Origin: Hemileia vastatrix
Taxonomy: Eukaryota; Basidiomycota; Pucciniomycetes; Pucciniales; Zaghouaniaceae
DNA length: 64,000 bases
Reading direction: 5' to 3'
Assembly: GCA_030280995.1 (NCBI GenBank)
Contig: JASXTE010000003.1
Location: 992,001 to 1,056,000 of the forward strand
Numbering within the stretch: position 1 is the stretch's first letter; every line of letters starts with the position of its first letter. The translations under genes and the position numbers were made by a program. Positions 1 through 11,358 of the stretch are shown here, in pieces. Below the pieces are notes generated by a model. The model searched no databases and was not told the DNA's origin. It was given only the letters and a program-made list of their open reading frames with translations.

Positions 1-2556
1 ACCTGGCTTGATGCCTGGTTAACACTTTGGAAGACATAAAGTATTTTAAAGCATTATGGTCAGTCTGGATTTGAAAAAGACTATCTAGGCTGAGAAGAAA
101 AGAGCGCCATTTTTTAAGACAATGAATAATTTCTAAAAGCTCTTTGTCATGAATTTCATAATTCAATTCTTCCGCAATGAGTTTGCATGACTCAAAAGCA
201 ACAGGATGAAACAATTTTGTTTCAGGATTGAATTGAGAAATGACCCCTGCAATAGCATAATCTCTAGGGTCTGTCTTGACTATTGTTGAAGCAGAAGGAT
301 CAAAGTGTCAAAGAATTGGAGCTGTGGTAAAAGCAGTATTCAATGCTTTGAATTCATTTTGTGCTGTAGAATTAAAAACAAAAGGAATATCTTTTCTAAG
401 AAGAGAAGTAAGATTGGAAATAGTTTTAGACTAATCTTTAATAAATCTTCTATAGAAATTGGCAAAACCCAAAAATCCTTGGAGGGATTTAACAGTTTTG
501 GGCTCAGGCCATTCCAGGATTTTTTGGACCTTTTTGTCGTCCATGACTAAATCATCAGTGGAAAACGTAAACCCCAAAAAATAAATATATTTAAGATGTA
601 ATTCTCATTTATTGTGCTTGGCGTAGAGACTGTGATCTCAAAGGGGATTTAGAACCTGTTGAACATGATGAATATGTTCATCTAGTGTCTTTGAGAAAAT
701 TAAAATATCGTCTAAGTATACGACAACAAATTGTTCTACAACATCTTGAAAGATGTCTTTAACAAAAGTTTGAAAAGGAGATGGTGCGTTACATAATCCA
801 TAGGCATGACTAAATATTCAAAACTTCCGAATCTAGTGCGCATTCCAGTCAGTGGTTCATGACCTTCCACAATGCGAATAAGATTATAAGCGCCTCTAAG
901 ATCAATTTTAAAAATAAAATTAGCACCATTAAAAAGGGTAAGAAGCAATGACATAGGAGGAACTGGATATTCATTCTTCTTTGTAACTGTGTTGAGCTTT
1001 CTATAGTCAACACACAACCTAAGGCTACCGTCTTTTTTCTTTACAAAAAGAACAGGGGAGCCGGTTGGAGATTTACTGGCTCTGATGAAACCTTTGGCTA
1101 CATTCTCTGCAATGTAGTCTCAAAGAACTTGAGATTTTTCCTTTGATAAAGAATAGACAGGACCTTCCAGAGGTACTGGACCTATTAACTCTATTTGATG
1201 GTCATAGGGTCGATGAGGTGGTAATATATTGGCCTTGCGGATTGAGAAAACATTGAGGAAATCATGATAGATTCCGGGTAGAGTCAATTTAATGGCTTCA
1301 ACTTTGATTTGGTTGTCCTCATAATCTTCAAGAGAATCTGTCAAGGGAAGACCAGAATTGAGAGAGCATAATTCGACTACTTTGAGGCAATTTATATCCT
1401 CTTCGAGTGAAGTGATTGAGCTAGAAGGGTTAGCCAATTACTCATTTAGAGAAATATCAGATGCTTGCAAGTCATCTGGCAGATATTTGTCCTCTAGCAG
1501 GTCACTTTCAGGCGGGTTTTTTAACTCCCTATTGACCTACATTGAAGAATCAGAAATATACTTAGTGCGTGGGGTGATCAATCCCCGTGACCAATCAATT
1601 TCAGGATTCCAATGCGTTAAAAAGTCATGGCCAAGGATGGTATTGTCCAAGACTGATAATTCCCACTCAAAGGGGGGAAAATACAGAAATTTGAAAACCC
1701 ATAAAACTTTCTTCTTCACTCAATATTTGGGTTCCTCTGATTTGACCAAATAAATTGGAGTTGGATTGATATCTGTGAATGTCAGCTTTAACTTCTCAGC
1801 AAAAGATAAAATGACAAAAGAGATTGAAGATCCAGAGTCTATAAGACAACTGAAGGGGGTATCCTCCTTGAAAAGAATGAATCTCAAGCAGTTTATGGCA
1901 ACTCCAGTCCTTAAGACATGGAGGTTATGTGAACTGGGAGAGATAAGATAGTTTGCTTTGCACACAAGTAAACTATCTACTAGTTTTTTGACCTTGAACT
2001 AGTACCTTCTCTTTCCTTTGACTTTACACAATCTTCTAGCTTGTGCTTACCCCCACAATACATACATAACCCATTATCTGCTCGTCTCTTTCTCTCAACT
2101 TCTTTAAGTTCCCCTTTTGGATCCAGTACCTTACTGATATCGCCTGGGGTCGAGCTTTTGGGTCGAGGTTTGTCCTTTCCCTTATTGGGTTTGGATTGAG
2201 TTGTCCATGGGTGTGAAGAAGGTCCCAATTTAAAATTTAGGCCTTGAGATTTGTTGGCGTATCGACAATGTTGAAGTCCTCCTTGGTAGATGCCATCGAG
2301 TTCGAGGGTTTGATCCATTAAATCTGTTAAAGTAGTCATCTTATGACCATGAAGATTTAATTGATCCAGAATCCTTGAAGGAAGTCCTTTTTTGAAATGA
2401 TACTTGAGGGAAGCATCATTCCAACCTACTTGAGTTTGAAGTGCTCTGAAGTTTGAGATATATTCAGAGGCTTTACCATTATCACTCATGCAAAGGAAAT
2501 CAAGTTCAATTTCTGCGTTGTCAGTTTCATTAGGGTCACCAAAAAATGTTGTAGAC
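1..2556 (-). pseudogene. Decayed Ty3/Gypsy gag-pol fragment (copy C, same family as Gypsy B)
   Basis: Read on the minus strand, this stretch is a broken copy of the Gypsy B coding region: position 1 corresponds to about 17355 in B and position 2556 to about 14780. From right to left it holds the C-terminal half of gag with the zinc knuckle CMYCGGKHKLEDC (1980-2556), the aspartic protease motif CLIDSGSS (about 1860), the 'TILGHDFLTHWNPEIDW' linker (1537-1720), the start of reverse transcriptase (1120-1437) and the RT core '[18 protein letters not shown]' (736-1017). The part up to position 1 would encode RT thumb and RNase H and leaves the window. The coding region is cut by many stops and frameshifts, so it is not functional. 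Both the 5' end of gag and the LTR are missing at the right boundary, where unrelated repeat sequence begins. No integrase or chromodomain is visible here. Confidence 0.9.
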
Positions 2557-2559
2557 TGT

Positions 2560-3525
2560 TCTAAAGTACTAAGCAGTAGACACAATGTGAGATGGGTTGG
2601 TTCTCCTCTTCAATTTCTAAAAAGAAGCGCCTTTCACTCTTATTTTTTAAAGACAGCGCAATAATGTGTAACACTAATATTTGATTAAATTTATAAGTTG
2701 AGAGATGAGTTTTAGAGATCAGGAAAAAAACAAGTATTAATATCTGGATATTTCTATTCTTAACTAGCGCTAATATCCACAGCTACTCCCTCTTGAAGCG
2801 CTCTCTTTGAATATGCCTTATTATAGCAATAAAATAACTCTAGTAATAGTCAATCCTACTTAATTTATATATTCTTTCTATGTTGCGCTCTTTTCACTAT
2901 ACTATATGAAAATACACATACAGACACATGAATGATAAGAGATTTAGAAGAATATATCTAATTCACTTGTCTTATTCTTCTTATATTCTACTTACAAAAA
3001 AGTCTTCCTATCTCTATCAAATAGTCCTCCTTTCATATTTTTCCAGTACTCAAGACACAGTTCCCTAGTGGATCTTCAGCGCTGGCTCCAGCGCCACATT
3101 AGTAAAACAATAACTAATCTATTAGTAAACTACGTACACTGCTTGTAGCAACTACAGTGCCTAAAACATATCCTATGATTACTAACACTAGTATTAACTT
3201 GCTTCACTCATACTCCACATATGCGCTTTTGACTATACCTTTGTTATGTTTCAGCACTACTTTTCAGGTTTGACCCATTCTAACGCTGATCCTAGTTGCC
3301 TTGACTCTTGGGTAGTTTTGTGATTGAGTCCCCACTCTCCTTTCTTTAATACTAAGTTCATAGTTCTGACGATTCACTTAATTAGTTAGCCTCCTTTATT
3401 ACCTGTTTCAGTAAGTTTACCCAACTAGCCGCGGTGCAGTATACTATGCACTTGAGTCATCCTTAATCCATAACTCCTTCCTTAATGTGTAACAAAATTA
3501 TTGGAAAATCCAAATCCATATTGTT
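2560..3525. repeat. Interspersed repeat R1, copy 1
   Basis: There is no coding capacity. The first part (about 2577-2860) resembles 56915-57210: both contain AGACACAAT, then AGATGGGTTG, and later an AATAAAATAACTCTA block about 220 bp downstream. Both copies lie next to truncated Gypsy sequence. It may be a solo or partial LTR of an unrecognised element, but no clean termini or target duplication could be fixed. The right boundary is set by the MITE that follows. Confidence 0.45.
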
Positions 3526-3532
3526 CAGTGAT

Positions 3533-3793
3533 CACCACACAATATGGGGGGCGGACTTGCTAGCAAGTCCGCAACCTTGGACCCAAACTCACCATAGATT
3601 CAACACACATTGAGCTATTGATAAAGGAACCATTCAATCAGGGATGAACACCACTCAGCAGAACAGTTTTAGGTGGGTGTTCAAGTAGAGTTCAGTATGG
3701 GTTCAGTATGAGTTCAGTCTGAGTTCCATCTGAGTTCCATCTGAGTTCAGGTTGAGGACTTGCTAGCAAGTCCACCCCCTATATTGCGTAGTG
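3533..3793. mobile_element. CACTA-like MITE, copy 1 (261 bp)
   Basis: The ends are CACCACACAATATGGGGG and the complement of CACTACGCAATATAGGGGG, giving terminal inverted repeats of about 38 bp. Each terminal repeat contains the perfect palindrome GGACTTGCTAGCAAGTCC or a near-match. The element is flanked by the 3-bp direct repeat GAT (3530-3532 and 3794-3796). CACTA/CACCA-type ends with a 3-bp target duplication are the signature of the CACTA (EnSpm) DNA transposon superfamily. At 261 bp with no ORF it is a non-autonomous derivative. The interior near the right end has a small run of degenerate direct repeats (GAGTTCAGT / GAGTTCCATCT, about 3700-3760). A second copy lies at 56352-56556. Confidence 0.8.
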
Positions 3794-4157
3794 GATTGCA
3801 GTCCTAAATCAATAACACACTATTCCCCATTGTGTGGCATATCTCGCTGCAAAATCCAAGCGCACCGACCCTTAATCCTTTTCCGCGCTTCCATTTCCTT
3901 TGTTCTTTGAAACACACAAATACATATTATATTTTAGCACTACCTAATGCACTAACTCCCTTTGTCCTTCCTGGACAACGCGCACTGATTGGTCTAAAAT
4001 TATGCTACCTGCGAGGCGTGTACCACAACGTAAAGAGTTTTTCTTCAAACTTTTCCCAGTTATTAATGAGTAAATGGGTTTCTGTCAAAGAGAGCATGAG
4101 AAGATAAGGTTCAAACCACCTTGCTTCTTTTCCGGCTAGGAATGAAGAAGCGTAAAT

Positions 4158-5348
4158 CAACTATCAGAAAGATGATTGGGTGAAACTGCTACCACTAGCT
4201 GAATTTACATACAACAACTGGCTGCATGTGTCAAAAGGAATGTCTCCCTTTTACACCAATTAAAGATATCACCCAAAATTCTCAATGGCACACCATTGAA
4301 ACTGCATGTTTCAGAAGCACAAGAGAGAATTCAGAAGTTTCAGGAAATACTTTGTGGTCTTCCAACATTGGCAGAGGCCTTTGTTGGGCTGTTTGGTGCT
4401 GTTTTGGTATGTCTTAATTGACATTGGTTGAATAATTGGGTGTTTTTCTGGTTTTATTCAGTGAATATAGGGACTATGGGTATGCGGGTACTAACATTGA
4501 ATATCCCCATTTTTTCTCTATATTTTATGTCTTGATGACATTTTTCATATTCTAATTTTTAAGGTGTCATTTTCTCACTTTTAATTTCTAAAAGATAGCC
4601 GTTTGATTTTGTTTTTTGTGTTTTACAGGCTAACCTTAAGTCTTAGTTTTAGTGCTTATTGCCATCAAGTAGAATTAATTTGGATTTATATTTTATGTCT
4701 CAATGTTGTCATAGCTTAAATTTGTGTTTTAAGGGTTTTAGTAGCTGTGGTGGATTTTTCTAAGTATTTTGGGCTTTGTTGGAGGTTTTTGGAGGTTTTC
4801 TGGCTTCAGGGAGGTCTGGCCACTTCTAGTGGTTATAGAAGATTGGGAAGCGTTTATAGAGGGTTTTTATGCAATTTGGCTGTCAAAAGCGCCAAATTTG
4901 TTGCTGTGCATGGGCTTTATAGATAGTGGTCTGTGTGTGCATACTGAATAAGACAGTTTGGAGAAACTTTAATTATCATACAGCCATCCAGAGGTGATAT
5001 CATTGTTCTCACTCAGTTTTCATGCAAGGTATCAGACTCAGCTTATGGACTGGAGCTACCAATCTCAATGAGGTGAGTACATCCATTTTTCAACATTTCA
5101 TTACTCACAAAGCATAAGGAAGACACTATTCCAGGACATCCAGAAGTTCTGCCAGTGCCAATTGAGGAGGATTTTGAGAGGGAAAATGTTGTTTCTAAGA
5201 GGGTTTATAGGGGAAAGGTTTAGTACTTGGTGCATTGGAAGGGTTATGGAGTTGGGTATAGGTTCTGGGAACCAATAAATAATCTGGTGAATGCTAAAGT
5301 AAAGTTTAAGGAGTTTGAGAAGGAGCGCAGAAGGCAGGAGGAGTAAAA
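4158..5348 (+). pseudogene. Decayed chromovirus Gypsy fragment (integrase piece and chromodomain)
   Basis: A short integrase segment is readable at 4158-4305: [16 protein letters not shown], followed by GMSPFY, the conserved block after the integrase catalytic core. A second segment at about 5030-5345 encodes the Gypsy C-terminus and a chromodomain: LELPISMR, then a region with YLVHWKGYG and FWEP followed by NNLVNA, ending at a TAA near 5345. A stop codon interrupts the chromodomain just before YLVHW. Between the two pieces (about 4310-5000) I see no recognisable coding sequence, so there has been a large replacement or insertion. A polypurine tract GAGGGGGTAA and a candidate 3' LTR follow directly. 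Confidence 0.8.
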
Positions 5349-5358
5349 GAGGGGGTAA

Positions 5359-5722
5359 TGTCAGGATTTGGGTTGAGAGGTGAGGAGAAGGAGCACTATG
5401 GGAGCTATGCATTGTAGAAGACAGAATAGGGTATACTGCATAAAGGGGTTGTATGGGGAAAGCGCTGTGGAGAGCCCCCCATTGGACAACTTATATTGTA
5501 ATACAATTACTTTCTAGTCTCACTGCTGTATTAGCATAGTCAGTCCCCTCTTCCCTCACTGTTGGTAACCCCAACATAGTAAGTCTAGTTAATCTCACTG
5601 CTGTGTTAGCATAGTCAGTCCCGTTTAAAGTCTAGTTCCAGCACTAGTAGTAGTCTACCTTCTCAGGTCATACCAGAAATTCACCAATACTTAATTTTCT
5701 ACAATTCTCTGGATTCCTGCCA
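5359..5722 (+). repeat. Candidate 3' LTR of the decayed chromovirus fragment
   Basis: The sequence starts TGTCAGGATTT immediately after the polypurine tract GAGGGGGTAA. It ends near CCTGCCA, one base from the expected complement CCTGACA. It contains two near-identical copies of a 30-bp segment around CTGCTGT(A/G)TTAGCATAGTC (5520-5550 and 5596-5626). No partner LTR is in the window, so the ends are inferred from this copy alone. Confidence 0.55.
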
Positions 5723-7050
5723 CAATTTTTACTTCAAATCCTATAATACTTACTAATGACTCTGCTTCATTAAGATAAAACCTTTGCCAAGATAAAATTC
5801 TCTAAAAAAAATTTCATTAGATGAAAACTCAAAACTCACAAAATTATGGCTTCACATTAGCTAGAGACTTGCACAAGGCATAAACCAAACATGTAAAACA
5901 TTACAAAACACCTTTTCACAACATTAAAACTAAATTAGCAAATGTGATTCTGGAGATTCCAACAAAGTAAAAGTAAGGTATTTAGATTCTAATAATTTTA
6001 TCTTTTTTATCATTATATAGTACTAATATAAATTAATATATGGAGTCTCATCAATGAAGCAAAACTATTGTTTTTTGTGATATTTTATTCAACCTTGAGG
6101 AACCCATCCAGTGGTTATAAATAGCACACAAAGAGTACTCATAAAAATTTAAAGGTTACCATTCAAAAATGAAGAAGCTTTTGATACTTTAAAATATTCA
6201 CCTAAATGGAAATTGATTATTTTTCAAAAGATAATTAATTACAACTCCATGCTCTGTAGGAGTTTCAAGCTACTATGGGCAAAGAGCACAGCTTAAAAGG
6301 GAATGAAAAAAATCTTTTTCCTGTTGAATAAAAATTTTAAGTGTGATAAATTTTGAATAAGAAACTGAATAAAAGTTGATACTGAACTCAAAGAGAAAAT
6401 GAATTTTTTTTAAAAAAAAGACAGTCAATTTTTTTTGTTGACAATGATATCATGAATTGAGTGCTATTATACCCAATTTATAGATACTTCTATTGAAACT
6501 AAAAATTTTACATCTCAATTAAATATCAGGGATCTCCTACTATGCCTTACTCTACTTCTAGATCAGTTTTTTTACTTTGTAATTTCTCAAGAATCATCAT
6601 CAATATTTTCTCTCAGTTTATTATATCTTTGTTTAAATCTATCTAATTTATTTCTACATAATCCTTATCTATCTTTTCAGATGCTCTTACTAATTTCTTA
6701 ATTCTCAGCTCTATTGCTATGTTTCACAATACGCCATAAAATATTAGGGAGATACTAGCTAGCAAGTCCAAAACTGAGCTTAATTAGACTAGAATAATTT
6801 GGTTTCAGACATTCTAGAAAGTCCTCCATGATGTTTTGTGGTAATAGTCCTTATTTTTCCTTAGTCTTTAGTCCCTAATTCTATAAGTTCTTCTATTCCT
6901 ATTTAACTAATTATTGCTCTTACACTTGTATGTGGTTCTACCTCACACTGAACTCTCTCTATTTTGTCATTAAACCTTACTCAATTGTTCATTATCAGTT
7001 CCATTTCCAAGCTTCACAATGGCCCTTCTTTATCCTTATTCACTATTACC
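5723..7050. other. AT-rich intergenic stretch, no gene seen
   Basis: No ORF with recognisable similarity, RNA gene or clean repeat was found. At 6763-6781 a GCTAGCAAGTCC string matches half of the MITE palindrome and could be a relic, but no terminal repeats or flanking duplication remain. The stretch ends at the TAGTC target site used by Gypsy A. Confidence 0.6.
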
Positions 7051-7055
7051 TAGTC

Positions 7056-8232
7056 TGTCAGTATAGTCTAGTATATAAGTATGATATAATAGTGTTTATT
7101 TATGGTCCTACTACTTATTGATAAATGATTTAGTGATTAAACCTCAGGGGAAGACTAATAAAATAGTTATACTCAAATAAAACTCACAATACTTGGATTT
7201 AAATGTGTGCTAGTGGTGGAAAATTGATGTATAATATATAGTTATAGCTTATATAAAGATAATATCAATTTATAATAGCTTTATAATATATTTCTGAATG
7301 CTAATAATTGTATTGTAGTGGTTGTTTGGATTGTAGTAATTGAATGATGATAAATAACCGTCAAAATTCCTCCTTACTTATAGCCAAATCCACTGGAGTG
7401 CACAGACCTTCAATCCAGATGATGTCACTGCTATCCCCGGCAATTACAGCACTGTGAGGGCCCATCACCTCCCCATGGCGTCCACTTCAAGAAGTTTAAA
7501 CACCCAGAACTCCAGTAAGGACCCTCCATCACTATTAATAATAACACAGATCTATACCATAAATAGAAAATCCAGATAAAAGTGGATACCATAAAGAAAC
7601 AGGTAAAATAAACAATCAAAAAGAGATTTAATGAAACCAAAAGCATATAAAGGAAACAAATAAAATGTCCAAGCCCCCAATAACATCCCCAAGCATCCAT
7701 ATTAACCCAGAAATGTCCTTCCAACCCATAAATCCGTGAATAACCATCCAAGGAAGTAAATTAAGTTGTCCAAACTGGGTGTATGCGCCTGATATAGGTG
7801 TCTATGCTTCTGTAGGCGTTGTGAGTCCACTGATTTTGTCCATATGACCTAAAATAAGCAGAAAAACAAAGGTTATAGGCTATTAAGGGGCTAAAACCCA
7901 CTTATATACCTAAATATACATAATATACTGCATATTTCACTGAATATGAGATTTATGTATACATATAAGCTTATGTATGTCAATAATTACTTCATATCAC
8001 TTAAGATAAGTATATTATTACCCCATTAACACCTTAATAAGTATTATTAGGCTATGGATAAGCTATTTAAGCTACTATAAGTTGTATAATAGAATAATAA
8101 TTATATATATATATAATATAATAATATATATTATTATTTTAACCTTATTTTTAAGATATAAGCTTAATTTACTTAAATTTATCTTATTTTAAGCATAAGA
8201 AATACTCAGTCCTAAGGATATTTAGGCTGACA
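7056..8232 (-). repeat. Gypsy A 3' LTR (intact, 1177 bp)
   Basis: This LTR matches 23246-23973 plus 29365-29816 over its whole length. On the minus strand it starts TGTCAGCC directly after a G-rich polypurine tract and ends ACTGACA. It contains an AT-rich palindromic region around 8100-8145. It also contains, on the sense strand at 7431-7751, a 106-codon open frame rich in Trp and hydrophobic residues. That frame is also open in the other LTR, but I recognise no protein family. Confidence 0.92.
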
Positions 8233-8346
8233 CTCCCTCACCCCAAAAAAAACAATAAAAAAATGTTAAGACATTTTAATTAAAACTAAGGAGTGAAATA
8301 AAAAATAAAAAATAATTTTTATAATACATATACTGAATAAACAGTA

Positions 8347-10575
8347 TTATTTAGATTTAATTTTTTTCAAGAGATTTTTAAGATCAGAGATTTCATTTTC
8401 TGGAATCCATTGGTCATATTCACTTGATTTATTTTTAAATCTTAATAGATACTCAATTCCCTTTTCTTTTGTAAGGTGTCTCTTTTTAAGTATCTTTTCA
8501 ATTTCTGCCTTTTCAACTATTTCTTCAGGTTGCTGTTTATGCCTTCCTGATCTTCTTGGAAATAGAGCAGTATCATTAGAATGGTATGGTTTTATAAGGG
8601 AAATAGGAAATACTGGATGTTTTCTATCATATGGTGCATATAGAATAACCTCAGCAGCATTATTACCAACCATCTTTTTAACTACAAATGGTCCAATGAA
8701 TGGATCCTTCAATTTAACATTACCATTTAAATTGAAATGTAGTGTTGAAATAAGGACTTCATCACCCTCTTTGAACATTTGTTCTTTATGGGCTTTATCC
8801 CATCTTTTCTTTTCATACTCAAACGCCTTATTTATACATTCTTGAGCATGTTTTCTGCATAATTCTTGAATCTGAAGAAAAGATTTAGTACCTGTATGGA
8901 TATCCAATCTAGGTAACTTATTAAGAGTTTTAGCAGGGGTATTAGGTACATAACCCAACCATAACTCAAATGGCTTCTTGCCAGTGACAGAATGTACTGT
9001 ACTATTGTATGCAAATTCTAAACCTGGGATAAGGGTTACCCAATCATGCGTGAATTTGTCATTGTCTTTAAAATTAAGACCAAAAGCACAGTATCTTCTT
9101 ATCATATCTTCTAAGGTTTGTATCATTCTTTCTGCTAGCCCATCAGTTTGTGGATGGTGTGCTGTAGAAAGTTTTAATTGACAACCTGAAACATCCATAA
9201 GTGATGTCAAGAACTCAGAAGTAAATTTAGGATCTCTGTCAGAAACTATTGCTTTGGGGAAACCTGCTATATTTAACATTAGTGTCCACCATAAAAAAGC
9301 TAAGTCCTTTGCAGAAACCTCTTTATGGGCAGGAATAAATTTACACATCTTTGTAAATCTATCTACAATTACCCAGCAGGAGTTATAACTCTTATGCCCT
9401 GCTATTGGCAAACCTGTTACAAAGTCCATGTTAATTATTTCCCATGGAGCTTTTGGTTGCTCAATTTGTTGTAATAAACCAGCTCTTTTGCCTGTTAATC
9501 TTTTAGATTTTTGACAAGAATCACATGTTTCAACATATTTCTGAACATCCTCAGACATGTTAATCCACCAAGCTGTGTTTTTTACTCTGGTTAATGTTTT
9601 ATGGTAGTCAAAATGACCTGCTAATATATCATCATGAAATATACTTAACATTAACTCCTTCATTGAAGGGGGAATCACAATTACATTACTTAATTTTTTC
9701 CTGTAATATATAAAACCATCCTCAATGGAAAATTTTCCTTTTTCTAATGCCTCTTTATACTTATTTGGTAATGTTTTTATTAAAACATTCATTGAAACAT
9801 TAGATGGATCATTTAATATTGTAGTGAGTTTACTCAAGTCAGGATCTGAATTATAATTATCAAGAATTGATTGCATAAATTCATCCTCAAGATCTACAAT
9901 ATAAATGCCATAAATGTTAATAATCTCTGACTCAGGAACATAAGCAGGATTATCATCATTATTAGGCAGAGGTACTCTAGATAACAGATCTACATTAGAG
10001 TGCAAGGTTCCTGCTCTATGTGTGATATTCATCTGTCCTCTGTATTCTTGTACAGCTAATTGCCATCTAAACATGTGTCTATTAGGAGTTTTCATGTTTA
10101 ATAGTGACTTAACTGCACTACAGTCAGTTATTAGCTCAAATTTTTGGTCTTCAAGGTAATAATGTAGCTTCTCAAGAGCCCATACTACTGCCAAACATTC
10201 AAGTTGAGTAGCACCATATTTCAATTCACTACTTCTCAGAGTACGTGAAATATAGCAGATTACTACTTCTGACATTTTCCCTTCAATAAGTTGTTTTTGA
10301 TGTAAAGCAGCACCCAGACCAATAAAACTTGCATCTGTATATAATACAAAAGGTAATTTGAAATCTGGTAATCCCAAGATAGGAGCTGTCATTAAACATT
10401 CTTTCAAGTTATCAAAAGCCTGTTGTCTTTCATTATTCCAAATGAAAGCTTCTGATTTCTTTATCAGTGTGGTCAATGGTGCAGCAATTGATTGGTAGTT
10501 TTTTATATATTGTCTATAATAACCACACATTCCAAGAAAAGATTGTACATCCTTTACATTTTTGAGGAATACCAA
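8347..10575 (-). CDS. Gypsy A pol: RNase H, integrase, chromodomain
   Basis: This is an uninterrupted 742-codon frame. The N-terminus carries the end of RT (SFLGMCGYYRQYIKN), followed by RNase H with LYTDASFIGLG and ECLAVVWALEKLHYYL. The integrase follows: its zinc-binding region has HDDILAGHFDYHKT and CDSCQKSK, and the DDE core has NMDFVTGLP, IVSDRDPKF and TDGLAERMIQTLEDM. Near the C-terminus, IEYLLRFKNKS followed by DQWIPENEI is a chromodomain, placing the element among chromoviruses. These activities would copy and insert the element, with the chromodomain steering integration to modified histones (family knowledge). The frame is out of phase with the RT frame upstream because of a one-base change in an A-run near 10560, so the present copy cannot make the full polyprotein without a frameshift. 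Confidence 0.93.
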   Translation of the reverse strand: MVFLKNVKDVQSFLGMCGYYRQYIKNYQSIAAPLTTLIKKSEAFIWNNERQQAFDNLKECLMTAPILGLPDFKLPFVLYTDASFIGLGAALHQKQLIEGKMSEVVICYISRTLRSSELKYGATQLECLAVVWALEKLHYYLEDQKFELITDCSAVKSLLNMKTPNRHMFRWQLAVQEYRGQMNITHRAGTLHSNVDLLSRVPLPNNDDNPAYVPESEIINIYGIYIVDLEDEFMQSILDNYNSDPDLSKLTTILNDPSNVSMNVLIKTLPNKYKEALEKGKFSIEDGFIYYRKKLSNVIVIPPSMKELMLSIFHDDILAGHFDYHKTLTRVKNTAWWINMSEDVQKYVETCDSCQKSKRLTGKRAGLLQQIEQPKAPWEIINMDFVTGLPIAGHKSYNSCWVIVDRFTKMCKFIPAHKEVSAKDLAFLWWTLMLNIAGFPKAIVSDRDPKFTSEFLTSLMDVSGCQLKLSTAHHPQTDGLAERMIQTLEDMIRRYCAFGLNFKDNDKFTHDWVTLIPGLEFAYNSTVHSVTGKKPFELWLGYVPNTPAKTLNKLPRLDIHTGTKSFLQIQELCRKHAQECINKAFEYEKKRWDKAHKEQMFKEGDEVLISTLHFNLNGNVKLKDPFIGPFVVKKMVGNNAAEVILYAPYDRKHPVFPISLIKPYHSNDTALFPRRSGRHKQQPEEIVEKAEIEKILKKRHLTKEKGIEYLLRFKNKSSEYDQWIPENEISDLKNLLKKIKSK

Positions 10576-11344
10576 TATTCTTTATTTCAGCCACTCTATT
10601 TTGGTCTACACATATTTGTAAGCCAGATACAATATGACCAAGCACTTTGAAAGATTCAAACCCAAATTTACATTTTTTCAATGCAAGGGTCATTTTTATT
10701 TCATCCATTTTTTGAAATACTTTCCTTGAATGGATTAAGTGTTCATCATAAGTTTTAGAGAACACTATGATGTCATCAATGTATACCATTAACCATTCCT
10801 CAATCATTTCATTATGGAATGTTATATCCATTAACTTCTGAAATACTGATGGAGAATTTTTTGGTCCAAATGGCATTCTGACATACTTATAAATTCCCAT
10901 GTGTGTTGTTATCAACAAAAAGTTCTGTGAATTCTTTTCAACAGGAATTTGATGGTACCCTTTGTTTCCATCTAGGCAACTTATATATTTAGCACCTTTA
11001 AGGGTAGCATGTATAGAGGCAATCCTTGGCAAGGGATAAATATCATCTACTGTAAATGTATTTAATGCTCTATAATCACCGCACAGTCTTGCTTTATCTT
11101 GTTCATAAGAAATTAGCACTGGTGATATTACACAATATTTTGGTGTAGTTTCAACCTTCTCAAGAATGTTCATATTCAATAACATCTTAATATTGTCCTC
11201 TATGTCTTTCCTCTTCATTGGTGAAGCAGGATATGGTTTCTTTTTAAGACTAGCAGGAATATTATCCATATCACAGGTCAAACTAATCTTCATTTCATGA
11301 TTTTTTACAAGGCGAAGTTCATTTGTACCATGTGCAAAAGCCAT
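10514..11344 (-). CDS. Gypsy A pol: reverse transcriptase segment
   Basis: This encodes the palm and fingers of RT. SPVLISYEQDKARLCGDYRALN is the fingers block, GNKGYHQIPVEKNSQ and MPFGPKNSPSVFQKLMD are the usual middle blocks, and MVYIDDIIVFSKT contains the catalytic Y-x-D-D motif. The frame opens just after a TAA near 11380 in the same phase, where the local sequence (KAEKDNIL-stop-LIKAFP) suggests that a Gln codon became a stop. At the 3' end the last 20 or so codons read out of frame because of the one-base shift near 10560, and the true continuation is the downstream RNase H frame. Separate gag-protease and RT frames could reflect the original organisation or decay, and I cannot tell which. 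Confidence 0.9.
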   Translation of the reverse strand: MAFAHGTNELRLVKNHEMKISLTCDMDNIPASLKKKPYPASPMKRKDIEDNIKMLLNMNILEKVETTPKYCVISPVLISYEQDKARLCGDYRALNTFTVDDIYPLPRIASIHATLKGAKYISCLDGNKGYHQIPVEKNSQNFLLITTHMGIYKYVRMPFGPKNSPSVFQKLMDITFHNEMIEEWLMVYIDDIIVFSKTYDEHLIHSRKVFQKMDEIKMTLALKKCKFGFESFKVLGHIVSGLQICVDQNRVAEIKNIGIPQKCKGCTIFSWNVWLL

Positions 11345-11358
11345 TGGAAATGCTTTAA

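Noticed and set aside
6763..6781. Third MITE copy
   Set aside because: Only GCTAGCAAGTCC matches, with no terminal repeats, AATATAGGGGG word or target duplication.
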